Shown: positions 18,011-26,273 of the stretch, piece after piece
Layout of the letters: each line of letters starts with the position of its first letter
Position numbering within the stretch: the stretch's first letter is position 1
Source of the DNA: Paracoccaceae bacterium
GTDB taxonomy: Bacteria; Pseudomonadota; Alphaproteobacteria; Rhodobacterales; Rhodobacteraceae
Assembly (NCBI GenBank): GCA_014872815.1
Contig: WKFK01000014.1
Coordinates: 744,001 to 808,000 of the forward strand
DNA length: 64,000 bases
Reading direction: 5' to 3'
The notes under the pieces: generated by a model
Databases searched by the model: none
The model's input: the letters and a program-made list of their open reading frames with translations, nothing else
What the model was told of the DNA's origin: nothing
Made by a program: the position numbers and the translations under genes

Positions 18011-18514
18011 TTACCCCTCGGTTTGGCCCCGTTCCACCAGCAGCGCCTCAATAATCTGAGCCATAGATTTTGCCTCAGAACCGGGCGTGACGCCGCCAAT
18101 GCCCACCCGACGGCCAAACGCCCACCAAAGCCCCGGTTGCCATCTGCGCGACCGGGGCTTTTTTAGGTGTACGGTAAAGCCGTTGGAGGGCTTCAAATCA
18201 AACATGCCACGTTTGATGGCTGCAATATCGTCCAACGCGGCGATCTCCTCACCAGACGTGCTGCGCATGCCCTGATGTGTCAACTCGATGCTATGTTCGG
18301 TAGCCCGCCGCGTTGTCTCTGCCAGCCAAAGTGTCAGACCGCCGAGAACCAGCAGGAACAGCCGCCAATGCCACGCCGGCGTCGTGGTCAGCGCGAGATA
18401 GATCAACACGCCCCCCAGCAAAAACAGCGTTGCCATGCCAAACAGGCGGCGCATGGGGGAAGCGGTGATGGTGGCCAGAACCTCTGGGAGGTCCGAAGTG
18501 TCTTGCGTGGTCAT
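18011..18514 (-). CDS. Small inner-membrane protein of unknown function
   Basis: The 167-residue protein has two membrane helices near residues 26-42 and 49-65 separated by a short Pro-Ala-Trp-His-Trp loop, then a soluble C-terminal domain rich in Arg and Trp. I do not recognise the family. It follows the aldo/keto reductase after a 16-base gap in the same direction, with AGGACAGAC before the ATG, so the two are likely co-transcribed. Its coding region contains a perfect 11-bp stem and T run that would act as a terminator for the opposite strand (see 18127-18164). Confidence 0.65.
   Translation of the reverse strand: MTTQDTSDLPEVLATITASPMRRLFGMATLFLLGGVLIYLALTTTPAWHWRLFLLVLGGLTLWLAETTRRATEHSIELTHQGMRSTSGEEIAALDDIAAIKRGMFDLKPSNGFTVHLKKPRSRRWQPGLWWAFGRRVGIGGVTPGSEAKSMAQIIEALLVERGQTEG
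18127..18164 (+). terminator. Strong intrinsic terminator inside an antisense gene
   Basis: A perfect 11-bp stem AAAGCCCCGGT/ACCGGGGCTTT (18127-18137 with 18151-18161) has a 13-base loop, and the T run spans 18159-18164. It is oriented to stop rightward transcription leaving the pilus operon, which ends at 17981. It lies inside the coding region of the opposing small membrane protein, so the same bases also encode its Arg/Trp-rich segment. Confidence 0.6.
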
Positions 18515-18530
18515 GTCTGTCCTGACGGAG

Positions 18531-19574
18531 TTAATACGGCATCGGATGCGCGCGATGCGCGGCGCTGATGTCTTTAAGCACTTCTGCGCTGAGCCGCAAA
18601 TCGGCCCCTGCCAAAATATGGTCTAGCTGCTCCACCGTGGTGGCACCAAAAATCGACGAACACATAAACGGCCGCTGAACCGTGAAGGCCATCGCCATAT
18701 GCACCGGGTCCAAACCGTGTTTTTCGGCAATATCCAGATAGGCCTGCACCGCATCAAACACCCGAGGGCTGACGCGCCCTCCAAGGTCGCCATTGATCGA
18801 CTTGCGCGACCCGTCTGGTGTCACGTCACCCTGATACTTGCCGGTCAGAAGGCCTGTGGCCAGCGGCGAAAACGCGAGAATGCCAACATCCTCATTGACG
18901 CACAGCTCCGCGAGATCGGTATCCGCCATCCGGCACAACAAGGAGTATTCATTCTGGATCGAGGCCACCCGTGGCCCGCCTTTGTCCTCAGACATCCGCA
19001 ACCACTGCGCCGTGCCCCAGGTGCTCTCGTTGGACAGGCCAAAGGCCCGGATGCGCCCCTTATCGACCTCTTTCTGCAAGGCTTCCAGCGTCTCTTCCAT
19101 ATGCGCCAGCGTGTCCGCCTTGTTTTGCCCCGACGGATCGAAATCCCAGTTCTGGCGGAACATGTAAGAGCCACGGTTGGGCCAATGGAACTGATAGAGA
19201 TCGATGTAGTCAGTCTGTAAGCGCTTGAGAGACCCTTCTATCGCTTCAGGAATGGTTTTGGCCGAGATCAGCGCCCCATCCCGCACATGTGCCAAGCCTG
19301 CACCGGAGTGCTTGGTTGCGAGAATCATATCATTGCGCCGCCCGGTTTTCGCAAACCAGGTGCCAATGATCTCCTCAGTGCGTCCCTGGGTCTCCGGGCT
19401 GATCGGGTTCACCGGATACATCTCTGCCGCATCAACAAAATTGATGCCTGCAGCCAGCGACATGTCAATCTGCTGATGCGCCTCCGCCTCATCGGTTTGC
19501 GTGCCAAAAGTCATGGTGCCGAGACAAAACTCTGACACCTCGATGCCGGTACGGCCCAAAGGGTTCATTTTCAT
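18531..19574 (-). CDS. Aldo/keto reductase
   Basis: A 347-residue NADPH-dependent aldo/keto reductase of the Tas/YajO-like branch. The TIM-barrel catalytic residues are visible: Asp in Val-Asp-Ala-Ala-Glu-Met-Tyr (with the Tyr), Lys in Leu-Ala-Thr-Lys-His and His in Gln-Phe-His-Trp-Pro. The C-terminal Ser-Ser-Ile-Phe-Gly-Ala-Thr binds cofactor phosphate. An AGGA lies upstream of the ATG at 19574; a second ATG two codons later is possible. It is followed by the small membrane protein in the same operon. The physiological substrate cannot be read from sequence. Confidence 0.9.
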   Translation of the reverse strand: MKMNPLGRTGIEVSEFCLGTMTFGTQTDEAEAHQQIDMSLAAGINFVDAAEMYPVNPISPETQGRTEEIIGTWFAKTGRRNDMILATKHSGAGLAHVRDGALISAKTIPEAIEGSLKRLQTDYIDLYQFHWPNRGSYMFRQNWDFDPSGQNKADTLAHMEETLEALQKEVDKGRIRAFGLSNESTWGTAQWLRMSEDKGGPRVASIQNEYSLLCRMADTDLAELCVNEDVGILAFSPLATGLLTGKYQGDVTPDGSRKSINGDLGGRVSPRVFDAVQAYLDIAEKHGLDPVHMAMAFTVQRPFMCSSIFGATTVEQLDHILAGADLRLSAEVLKDISAAHRAHPMPY

Positions 19575-19644
19575 GGAAGCTCATCCTGTCGCAAATCTTT
19601 GCGCTTAACTTAGGGGCTGTGGCGTTGATCGCAAGCGGGGACAC

Positions 19645-19704
19645 GGGGGCCAGCCCCCGCTTGGCTGCGCCAATTCACCCCCGGGATATTTTTGGAAGGA
19701 GAAG
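19645..19704 (+). repeat. Dispersed palindromic repeat, copy A
   Basis: A perfect palindromic block GGGGGCCAGCCCCC (19645-19658) is followed by TTCACCC and a GATATTT...GGAA.GAGAAG tail ending at 19704. Two other copies are at 54746-54813 and 57463-57531. It fills most of the gap between the agmatinase stop and the aldo/keto reductase start. Confidence 0.6.
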
Positions 19705-19711
19705 ACTTGGA

Positions 19712-20671
19712 TCACCGCACCCCACGCGCGTGGAAGATAAATCCCAGAGTGTTGAGCAAAAGCTGCGCCGCCAAAATGGCGGTGGAGCCTGTGGGATCAT
19801 AGTCCGGTGCCACTTCGACAAGATCGATACCAACCACCTCATGCCGTTTGGCCAGCGCCTGCATCATCTCCAGCACGTCGTAATACAGGAACCCACCATG
19901 ACTTGGCGTGCCCGTACCTGGCGCAATCGATGGGCAGAAGGCATCAATATCCACCGTCACATAAACCCGTGCGCCCTCAGGAATACGGTTAATAAGCGCC
20001 TCGGCCCCCAGCTTGCGTGCCTGCCGCACGCTGAGAATGTCGCTGCCCATCGCCCGCGCATCTTCATAGCCTTCCTTGGCGGTTGAGCTGACATTGCGAA
20101 TGCCCACCTGCGTGAGGCCAGTGACATAGTCTTTCTCTGCCGCCCGCCGCATCGGGTTACCATGCCCAAAGCGCACCCCATGGCGTTCATCCACAAAATC
20201 CAGATGGGCGTCGATCTGCAGAATGTGGATTGGCCCCTGATCATCAAACGCGTTGATGCACGGGATATTGACCGAATGATCCCCACCAATGGTGACCGGC
20301 AAAGCCCCCGCCTTGAGCATCGCCCGCACGCCGACCTCGATATGGGCGTGACTTTTTAGAGTGTCGGTATGCACGATGTCGGCATCCCCAATATCCACGA
20401 TCCGCACCGAGCCGGGCAGATAGGTGGCATCATCCTCATGATCATAGGCCCCGGCATGGCCAAAGCTGAACAGGGTGGAAGCCTCGCGCACCGCGCGTGG
20501 CCCAAACCGCGCGCCGCTGCGCCATTGCGTGCCAAAGTCAAACGGCGCGCCCATGACGGCCACATCCGCCTCAATCACCGCCCAATCCGGCTGATACGGC
20601 CGCTTGCCAAAGGTCGAAATCCCCACAAACGGCAAATCCAGCCGTCCGCCCTCATAGCCATGTCCTGCCAT
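19712..20671 (-). CDS. speB: Agmatinase (ureohydrolase)
   Basis: A manganese ureohydrolase of about 319 residues that splits agmatine to putrescine and urea. Metal-ligand motifs are intact: Gly-Gly-Asp-His-Ser, Asp-Ala-His-Leu-Asp and Val-Asp-Ile-Asp-Ala-Phe. A related guanidino substrate is possible, because this family also contains guanidinobutyrase and guanidinopropionase. Three consecutive ATG codons occur at the start; the third (20671) stands six bases after GGGAG and is preferred. The upstream gap is shared with the divergent ImuA-like gene. Confidence 0.87.
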   Translation of the reverse strand: MAGHGYEGGRLDLPFVGISTFGKRPYQPDWAVIEADVAVMGAPFDFGTQWRSGARFGPRAVREASTLFSFGHAGAYDHEDDATYLPGSVRIVDIGDADIVHTDTLKSHAHIEVGVRAMLKAGALPVTIGGDHSVNIPCINAFDDQGPIHILQIDAHLDFVDERHGVRFGHGNPMRRAAEKDYVTGLTQVGIRNVSSTAKEGYEDARAMGSDILSVRQARKLGAEALINRIPEGARVYVTVDIDAFCPSIAPGTGTPSHGGFLYYDVLEMMQALAKRHEVVGIDLVEVAPDYDPTGSTAILAAQLLLNTLGFIFHARGVR

Positions 20672-20738
20672 CATCATCTCCCTGTTTGCTGCGACGGTGA
20701 CGGATTTTTGCCCCGTCGTAAAGCATCCTTGGCATTGA

Positions 20739-20753
20739 GAACAAAAGCAGAAC
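20739..20753 (+). promoter_or_regulatory. LexA (SOS) box upstream of the ImuA-like gene
   Basis: The 15-base GAACAAAAGCAGAAC matches the alphaproteobacterial LexA operator GAAC-N7-GAAC (the other strand of GTTC-N7-GTTC) exactly. It ends 16 bases before the ATG of the ImuA-like gene, where LexA would block transcription. The divergent agmatinase starts 68 bases to the left, so that promoter might be affected too. Confidence 0.7.
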
Positions 20754-20769
20754 ATGCTATTCTGATGCC

Positions 20770-21387
20770 ATGGCCACCCATCTCCTCAAACGCGCGCCCT
20801 CCCGCCCGGCAGATGCCCTTGCCCCTTTGCCCGAGGTGGCCCTGACTCTGGCCCGCCTGCATGAAGCCTGCGGCCCCGCACGCTACAGCTTTGCGCTGTG
20901 GCTGGCGCATCAGGCCAAAGGCCCGCTGTTTTGGATTGCACCGGATTGGGGCGCGGCCCCGCTCAACCCCGCAGGCATGGCCCCCTTCCTCAACCCCGGC
21001 AGCGTGACCTTCGTCAGCCCGCGCCGCCCCGAAGAAGTGCTCTGGACCATGGAGGAGGTTCTGCGCGCCGGCACCGTGCCCTTGGTGGTGGCCGACCTGC
21101 CCGGCCCGCCCGCGCTCACCCCGGTGCGCCGTCTGCATCTCGCCGCCGAAACCGGCGCCAAGGCCAGTGGCCGGGCGCCTTTGGGGTTGATCCTGACCCC
21201 CGGAGACGGCGGCGCACAGGGCATCGAAAGCCGCTGGCACATGGCACCGGATCACCGCGGTGACACCGACGCCTGGTCCCTCACCCGCCTACGCGCCCGC
21301 AGCGCGCCCCCACAAAGTTGGCAGCTCACCGGGTTACCTCACGCCCCCAAACTCACCTCACCAGACAGCGATGCCGAGATAGCCTGA
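20770..21387 (+). CDS. imuA: ImuA-like SOS mutagenesis protein
   Basis: The 205-residue protein resembles ImuA, a RecA-fold accessory factor of the ImuA-ImuB-DnaE2 translesion mutasome. The pattern fits: Leu-Phe-Trp-Ile-Ala-Pro-Asp early, a Glu-Glu-Val-Leu-Arg-Ala-Gly helix, Val-Val-Ala-Asp-Leu-Pro, Arg-Arg-Leu-His-Leu-Ala-Ala, Ser-Arg-Trp, and a C-terminal Leu-Thr-Arg-Leu-Arg-Ala. No complete Walker A is visible. A perfect LexA-type box lies just upstream. imuB and dnaE2, which normally follow in one operon, are not here; the next gene is a convergent TetR regulator. The family call rests on overall pattern plus the SOS box. Confidence 0.55.
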   Translation: MATHLLKRAPSRPADALAPLPEVALTLARLHEACGPARYSFALWLAHQAKGPLFWIAPDWGAAPLNPAGMAPFLNPGSVTFVSPRRPEEVLWTMEEVLRAGTVPLVVADLPGPPALTPVRRLHLAAETGAKASGRAPLGLILTPGDGGAQGIESRWHMAPDHRGDTDAWSLTRLRARSAPPQSWQLTGLPHAPKLTSPDSDAEIA

Positions 21388-21978
21388 CGCCGCCCGCATG
21401 ACACGGGCCTGCAATGCATCCGTGTCCGTTTCCCCTCGCAACAGCGCCCCATCAATCATACCGCGACACAGCGACAGTAAATCCAAAGCGGCCACCTCCA
21501 CATCCGCCACACCGTGACGGCGCAACACCCGCTGCAGCACATCCAGAATCGCCACTGTCAGCGCCGCGCCCCCTTCGGACAAAGGCACCAAGGCCGCCGC
21601 GCGATCCAACGATTGTGACAGCTGCGGCCAGCCCTTCTGATGAGCGATGGTCGCCGCCACCAACGCGGCCAAAGCCTCTGGCAGCGCGCTCTTCTGGTGC
21701 GCCACCTCCGCAGCCTGCAACCCGTTCAACAACCGCGTCCGCTTGGCCCGCACCATCTCGGCAATGATCGCCTCCTTATTGGGGAAATACTGATAGAGCG
21801 ACCCCACGGACACCCCCGCCCGCTCAGCCACCGCATTGGTGTTGAAACCCTCAAATCCCTGCGCCACCAAAATGTGAGCCGAAGCCTGCAAAATCGCATC
21901 CACGGTCGCCTGCGCCCGCGCCTGCCGAGGCTTTTTACGTGGATTTACAGGCGGTTGCAGAGAAGCCTTCACGGTCAT
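21358..21978 (-). CDS. TetR-family transcriptional regulator
   Basis: A TetR-type repressor. The helix-turn-helix is near the N-terminus: Ala-Val-Ala-Glu-Arg-Ala-Gly-Val-Ser-Val-Gly-Ser-Leu-Tyr-Gln-Tyr-Phe-Pro-Asn-Lys. The C-terminal half is the ligand and dimer domain. A start at 21978 is used, giving 206 residues; a Met at 21999 is also possible, and neither has a strong ribosome site. It is divergent from the SDR gene at 22051, with a short shared promoter region, so it probably regulates that SDR and itself. Its 3' end overlaps the end of the convergent ImuA-like gene by about 30 bases. Confidence 0.82.
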   Translation of the reverse strand: MTVKASLQPPVNPRKKPRQARAQATVDAILQASAHILVAQGFEGFNTNAVAERAGVSVGSLYQYFPNKEAIIAEMVRAKRTRLLNGLQAAEVAHQKSALPEALAALVAATIAHQKGWPQLSQSLDRAAALVPLSEGGAALTVAILDVLQRVLRRHGVADVEVAALDLLSLCRGMIDGALLRGETDTDALQARVMRAASGYLGIAVW

Positions 21979-22050
21979 AGCAAAGCGAGTCCAAAACATG
22001 AGCAATAACTCGCATATTGACGGAAACACACAGCAACACAAGGCCTTAAC

Positions 22051-22788
22051 ATGCCCTACTTCGCTCACCACAGCATCTTGGTCACTGGCGCCACAGGCGG
22101 CATCGGTCGCGCCCTAACCCACGCCCTCACCGAAGCTGGCGCCTTGGTTATTGCCACGGGACGAAGCGCAAAAGCGCTTGATCGCCTCACCGACGCGCCC
22201 GCCGACACGCTTAAGAAAATACAGACTGATCTGTCACATGCCGAAGGACGCGATGCTTTGCTGGCGCAAATCCAACGCTACCATATCTCCGGCATCATCC
22301 ACGCGGCTGGCGTCCAATTTTCCCAAAACATTCCGGAAGGCCTCGCTAAACACCCACGCCAATCCAAGTTAGAACTTGCTCTCAACCTGCAGGCGCCTGT
22401 GCACCTCACAAGTGCCCTGCTGCCCACCCTCGCCAAACACCCCAAGCCATTTGTCTCCGCCATCACATCCTCCTTGGCCCTCGCCCCAAAGCGAGCCGCG
22501 CCAACCTACTGCGCAACCAAGGCGGGTCTGCGCCACTATCTGCGCGCTTTGCGCTATCAATGCGCCGACGCCATTCCACAGCTGCTGGTGAACGAAGTCC
22601 TTCCGGCGCTGGTGGACACACCCATGACCGCCGGTCGCGGTACCGGCAAAGACAGCCCAGAAAAAGTCGCAACCGAAATCCTTCGCGGGCTGGTCGATCA
22701 AAAGTCAGAAACCTGGATAGGCAAAGCCCGCCTGCTGCGCGGCATCAATCGGGTCAGCCCAGCTTTGGCGGCACGCATTTTGCGATAG
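22051..22788 (+). CDS. Short-chain dehydrogenase/reductase
   Basis: A 245-residue SDR. The nucleotide-binding Thr-Gly-Ala-Thr-Gly-Gly-Ile-Gly lies at residues 12-19, an Ala-Ala-Gly lies after strand 4, and the catalytic Tyr-Cys-Ala-Thr-Lys (YxxxK) with an upstream Ser gives an intact active site. Length is typical of classical SDRs. It is divergent from the TetR gene. An AAGG lies seven bases before the ATG. The substrate is unknown; the layout suggests a TetR-controlled detoxification or fatty-acid-type reductase. Confidence 0.85.
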   Translation: MPYFAHHSILVTGATGGIGRALTHALTEAGALVIATGRSAKALDRLTDAPADTLKKIQTDLSHAEGRDALLAQIQRYHISGIIHAAGVQFSQNIPEGLAKHPRQSKLELALNLQAPVHLTSALLPTLAKHPKPFVSAITSSLALAPKRAAPTYCATKAGLRHYLRALRYQCADAIPQLLVNEVLPALVDTPMTAGRGTGKDSPEKVATEILRGLVDQKSETWIGKARLLRGINRVSPALAARILR

Positions 22789-22859
22789 CAGAACAGAAAA
22801 CGACACGCCCAAGTCGAATTCCCTCTAGTCATTGCGCCCCAAACCGCCATGCTGCCCCC

Positions 22860-24119
22860 ATGCGCATGATCATCACCTTCTCGGCCCTGTTCCTCTCCGT
22901 CATTCTTTTGCAACTCAGCTCCGGGGGCGTGGGGCCATTGGATGCGCTCTCCGGCATCGCGTTGAACTTCACCACGGAACAGATTGGCCTTTTGGGCTCA
23001 GCGCATTTTCTGGGGTTCTTCATTGGCTGTTGGTGGTCACCGCGCCTGATGGGCAGCGTCGGTCACTCCCGCGCCTTTGCCACCTTCACCGCCATGGGCG
23101 CCATTGGCCTCTTGGGCCATTTCATCATCGTAGATCCCTACGCCTGGGCCCTGATGCGGGTGGCTTCTGGCCTCTGCGTGGCTGGTTGCTTCACTGTGGT
23201 GGAAGCCTGGTTGCAATCCAAGGTCACCAACGAAACCCGTGGCCGCGCCATGGGTACCTATCGCGTGGTCGACATGATCGCCTCGCTTGGGGCGCAATTG
23301 GTGATCAGTGTGTTGGAGCCTGCCTCCTATGTGTCTTACAACCTGCTCGCACTATTGTGCTGTGCGGCTTTGCTGCCAATCACCCTGACCACATCTCCCC
23401 AACCCAAAACCCCGGACGCCCCGCGCCTGCGCCCAAGCTTGGCCTATGCGCGTTCACCGTTGGCGGTTGCTGGGGTGATTGTCGCCGCCCTCAGCTCCGC
23501 ATCTTTCCGTATGGTGGGGCCGGTCTATGGCACCGAAGTGGGGTTGCAGGTCGGGCAAATTGCGTGGTTCCTTGCCGCCTTTGTGCTTGGCGGCGCGATT
23601 GCTCAGTACCCCGTTGGATGGTTGGCTGACAAATTTGACCGCCGCTGGGTGTTGATCTGGCTCTCCGCCGCCGCTGTCATCTCCTGCGGCACAACCGTCG
23701 CCATGGGCGCTGGCAGCACAACGATGATCATGCTCAACGCCGCCTTCTTCGGCTTTACATCTTTCCCGATCTATTCGGTCTCCGCCGCCCACGCCAATGA
23801 CTTTGCCACATCTGAGGAACGGGTCGAGCTCTCCGCCGCCCTCATGTTCTTCTTTGCGGTCGGCGCCATCGGTACGCCGCTGTTTGCCTCCGGCCTCATC
23901 GAGCGCTTTGGCCCCTCTGCACTTTTCATCATGATTGCCGCCGGTCACGCACTGCTGATCGTCTTTGGCCTGACCCGGATGCTCGCTCGCCCCACCGCCG
24001 AGCACCGCACCCGCTATGTTTATGCGCCGCGCACATCCTTTACTGTGGGTCGCATCACAAAACGTCAGCGCGAAAAGCCCAACCGGACTGAGGACACACC
24101 TCCAAACGAGGGCAAATAA
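22860..24119 (+). CDS. MFS transporter
   Basis: A 419-residue major facilitator transporter with twelve predicted membrane helices. Helix 1 is hydrophobic from residue 5, and an Arg-Gly-Arg-Ala-Met-Gly loop after helix 4 and an Asp-Lys-Phe-Asp-Arg-Arg loop near the middle match cytoplasmic MFS loops. It looks like the YcaD/YfkF-type drug or metabolite branch. The ATG at 22860 was chosen because the frame upstream is low-complexity Arg/Ser and overlaps the SDR. No obvious Shine-Dalgarno is visible. Substrate unknown. Confidence 0.8.
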   Translation: MRMIITFSALFLSVILLQLSSGGVGPLDALSGIALNFTTEQIGLLGSAHFLGFFIGCWWSPRLMGSVGHSRAFATFTAMGAIGLLGHFIIVDPYAWALMRVASGLCVAGCFTVVEAWLQSKVTNETRGRAMGTYRVVDMIASLGAQLVISVLEPASYVSYNLLALLCCAALLPITLTTSPQPKTPDAPRLRPSLAYARSPLAVAGVIVAALSSASFRMVGPVYGTEVGLQVGQIAWFLAAFVLGGAIAQYPVGWLADKFDRRWVLIWLSAAAVISCGTTVAMGAGSTTMIMLNAAFFGFTSFPIYSVSAAHANDFATSEERVELSAALMFFFAVGAIGTPLFASGLIERFGPSALFIMIAAGHALLIVFGLTRMLARPTAEHRTRYVYAPRTSFTVGRITKRQREKPNRTEDTPPNEGK

Positions 24120-24139
24120 CGGCCAAATATGCACCTCCG

Positions 24140-24172
24140 CGATACAGATGCGATACCGACGTAATACCGACG
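24140..24172 (+). repeat. 11-bp tandem repeat (ATACCGACG), copy 1
   Basis: Three contiguous 11-base units: CGATACAGATG (24140-24150, degenerate), CGATACCGACG (24151-24161) and TAATACCGACG (24162-24172). Period 11 is one helical turn, as in an iteron or a cooperative operator. It lies between the MFS stop and the metG start. A second copy with the same unit order lies on the other strand at 51011-51043. Confidence 0.6.
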
Positions 24173-24242
24173 TGAAAATTCGCCTGTGGAACTGGCCTAC
24201 TCTTTGGGCTAATGGGGTTTGAAACAGTTAAGGGACACCCAC

Positions 24243-25958
24243 ATGGCGCGCCATCTGATCACCTCGGCCTTGCCGTATATCAACGGCATCAAACACCTCG
24301 GCAACCTCGTTGGCAGCCAGCTGCCCGCCGATCTGTTCGCCCGCTACATGCGCGCGCGCGGCCACGAAGTTCTGTTCCTTTGCGCCACCGACGAACACGG
24401 CACGCCAGCCGAGCTGGCCGCCGCGAAAGCCGGCAAAGACGTCGCTGATTACTGCGCCGAAATGCACGCCGTGCAATCAAAGATCGCCGAAGGGTTCCGC
24501 CTGTCTTTTGATCACTACGGCCGCTCTTCCAGCCCGGAAAACCACGCGCTGACCCAACACTTCGCCGGCCGTTTGGCTGACATGGGGCTGATCCGCGAAG
24601 TCTCTGAAAAGATGGTTTATTCCAACGCCGACGGTCGGTTCCTGCCGGACCGCTACATCGAAGGCACCTGCCCCAACTGCGGCTTTGAAAGCGCGCGCGG
24701 CGACCAGTGTGACAACTGCACAAAGCAGCTTGACCCAACTGATCTGATAAACCCCTATTCCACCATCTCCGGCTCCACCGATCTCGAAGAGCGTGAGACC
24801 AAACACCTTTTCCTGTGCCAGTCGCAAATGCGCGACAAACTGCAGGCTTGGATCGACAGCAAGACCGACTGGCCCGTGTTGACCACGTCCATCGCCAACA
24901 AATGGCTGAACGACGGCGACGGCCTGCAAGACCGCGGCATCACCCGCGATCTGGATTGGGGTGTGCCCGTTAAGAAAGGCGGCGAAGACTGGCCCGGCAT
25001 GGAAGGCAAAGTCTTCTACGTCTGGTTCGACGCCCCCATCGAATACATCGCCTGCGCCCAGGAATGGGTAGCCGCCGGAAAAGGCGCAGATTGGGAGCGC
25101 TGGTGGCGCACCGACAAGGGCGCGGACGACGTGACCTACACCCAGTTCATGGGCAAAGATAACGTCCCGTTCCACACACTGTCCTTCCCGGCAACTATTC
25201 TCGGTTCCGAGGAACCTTGGAAAGCCGTGGATTACATCAAATCTTTCAACTACTTGAACTATGATGGCGGCCAGTTCTCTACCTCGCGTGGGCGCGGTGT
25301 GTTTATGGATCAGGCGCTTGAAATTCTGCCGTCCGACTACTGGCGCTGGTGGCTGTTGTCCCACGCACCAGAAAGCTCCGACAGCGAGTTCACTTGGGAA
25401 AACTTCCAGCAATCAGTAAACAAAGACCTCGCAGACGTGCTTGGCAACTTTGTCAGCCGCGTCACCAAATTCTGCCGCTCCAAATTTGGTGAAGAAGTGC
25501 CAGCTGGTGGCGAATTGGGGGAAACCGAACAGGCTCTGATCGCCGAACTGACCACCCGCATGCGTGCCTATGAAGACCATATGGCGGCCATGGAAGTCCG
25601 CAAGTCGGCACAAGAGCTGCGTGCGATCTGGGTGGCTGGAAACGAGTACCTGCAATCCGCTGCTCCCTGGTCCACCTTCAAGGAAGACCCAGAGAAAGCC
25701 GCCGCACAGATCCGTCTCGCACTCAATCTGATCCGGATTTATGCTGTGATTTCAGCGCCATTCATCCCGGATGCCTCCGTGACACTAATGGCGGCGATGC
25801 AGACAGAAGACACCAGCTGGCCAGACGATGTGGCGGCAGCGCTGGAAATGCTCCAACCGGGTCACGCCTTCACCGTTCCAGACGTCACCTTCCGTAAGAT
25901 CAGCGATGACGAACGCGAAGAATGGCAAGAGAAATTCGCAGGCAAACGCGAAAGCTAA
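24243..25958 (+). CDS. metG: Methionyl-tRNA synthetase
   Basis: A 571-residue class I synthetase that charges tRNA-Met. The N-terminal catalytic fold has Pro-Tyr-Ile-Asn-Gly and a HIGH-equivalent His-Leu-Gly-Asn. A zinc knuckle follows (Cys-Pro-Asn-Cys and Cys-Asp-Asn-Cys). The KMSKS-equivalent loop reads Gln-Phe-Ser-Thr-Ser-Arg-Gly-Arg-Gly, so the usual Lys residues are missing. The C-terminal anticodon-binding helical domain is complete; no C-terminal dimer domain is present. The start at 24243 has AGGGA upstream. A strong terminator follows. Confidence 0.95.
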   Translation: MARHLITSALPYINGIKHLGNLVGSQLPADLFARYMRARGHEVLFLCATDEHGTPAELAAAKAGKDVADYCAEMHAVQSKIAEGFRLSFDHYGRSSSPENHALTQHFAGRLADMGLIREVSEKMVYSNADGRFLPDRYIEGTCPNCGFESARGDQCDNCTKQLDPTDLINPYSTISGSTDLEERETKHLFLCQSQMRDKLQAWIDSKTDWPVLTTSIANKWLNDGDGLQDRGITRDLDWGVPVKKGGEDWPGMEGKVFYVWFDAPIEYIACAQEWVAAGKGADWERWWRTDKGADDVTYTQFMGKDNVPFHTLSFPATILGSEEPWKAVDYIKSFNYLNYDGGQFSTSRGRGVFMDQALEILPSDYWRWWLLSHAPESSDSEFTWENFQQSVNKDLADVLGNFVSRVTKFCRSKFGEEVPAGGELGETEQALIAELTTRMRAYEDHMAAMEVRKSAQELRAIWVAGNEYLQSAAPWSTFKEDPEKAAAQIRLALNLIRIYAVISAPFIPDASVTLMAAMQTEDTSWPDDVAAALEMLQPGHAFTVPDVTFRKISDDEREEWQEKFAGKRES

Positions 25959-25967
25959 CTCCCAAAA

Positions 25968-25992
25968 GCGCGGTCAATTGGCCGCGCGTTTT
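25968..25992 (+). terminator. Terminator after metG
   Basis: A 6-bp GC stem GCGCGG/CCGCGC (25968-25973 with 25982-25987), an 8-base loop and TTTTC downstream lie immediately after the metG stop. Confidence 0.65.
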
Positions 25993-26117
25993 CTTTCCCT
26001 CTCCGCTCCACAGCTCTCCGCCTGACAAAGGTCAAGGTCGAAAAGCTCGACTCACAGTATCGCTTTGGTCAATGATGAAGACGTGCATTCCCTTTTGCAC
26101 TCAAAGGAGATTGATCC

Positions 26118-26273
26118 ATGGAAGCCATTCTAAATGTGTTCTGGAGTCTTATTGAAGCGCTCCCCCCAGTTGTGTCCGCGTCCCTTCTGATGCTGGGCAT
26201 CAGTATCTTTGTTGCGCTGATTTTGGGGTTCGTTGTGGCCAGCATCGCTTCAGGCAAGGGAAACCGAACCTAA
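26118..26273 (+). CDS. Small single-pass membrane protein (51 aa)
   Basis: A 51-residue open frame with AAGGAGA seven bases before the ATG. It encodes a short amphipathic start (Glu-Ala-Ile-Leu-Asn-Val-Phe-Trp), a Pro-Pro-Val-Val turn and one long hydrophobic helix at about residues 18-44, ending in Gly-Lys-Gly-Asn-Arg-Thr. This is a typical small membrane protein, with the basic tail in the cytoplasm. I do not recognise a family. It follows metG after the terminator and probably has its own promoter. Confidence 0.55.
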   Translation: MEAILNVFWSLIEALPPVVSASLLMLGISIFVALILGFVVASIASGKGNRT

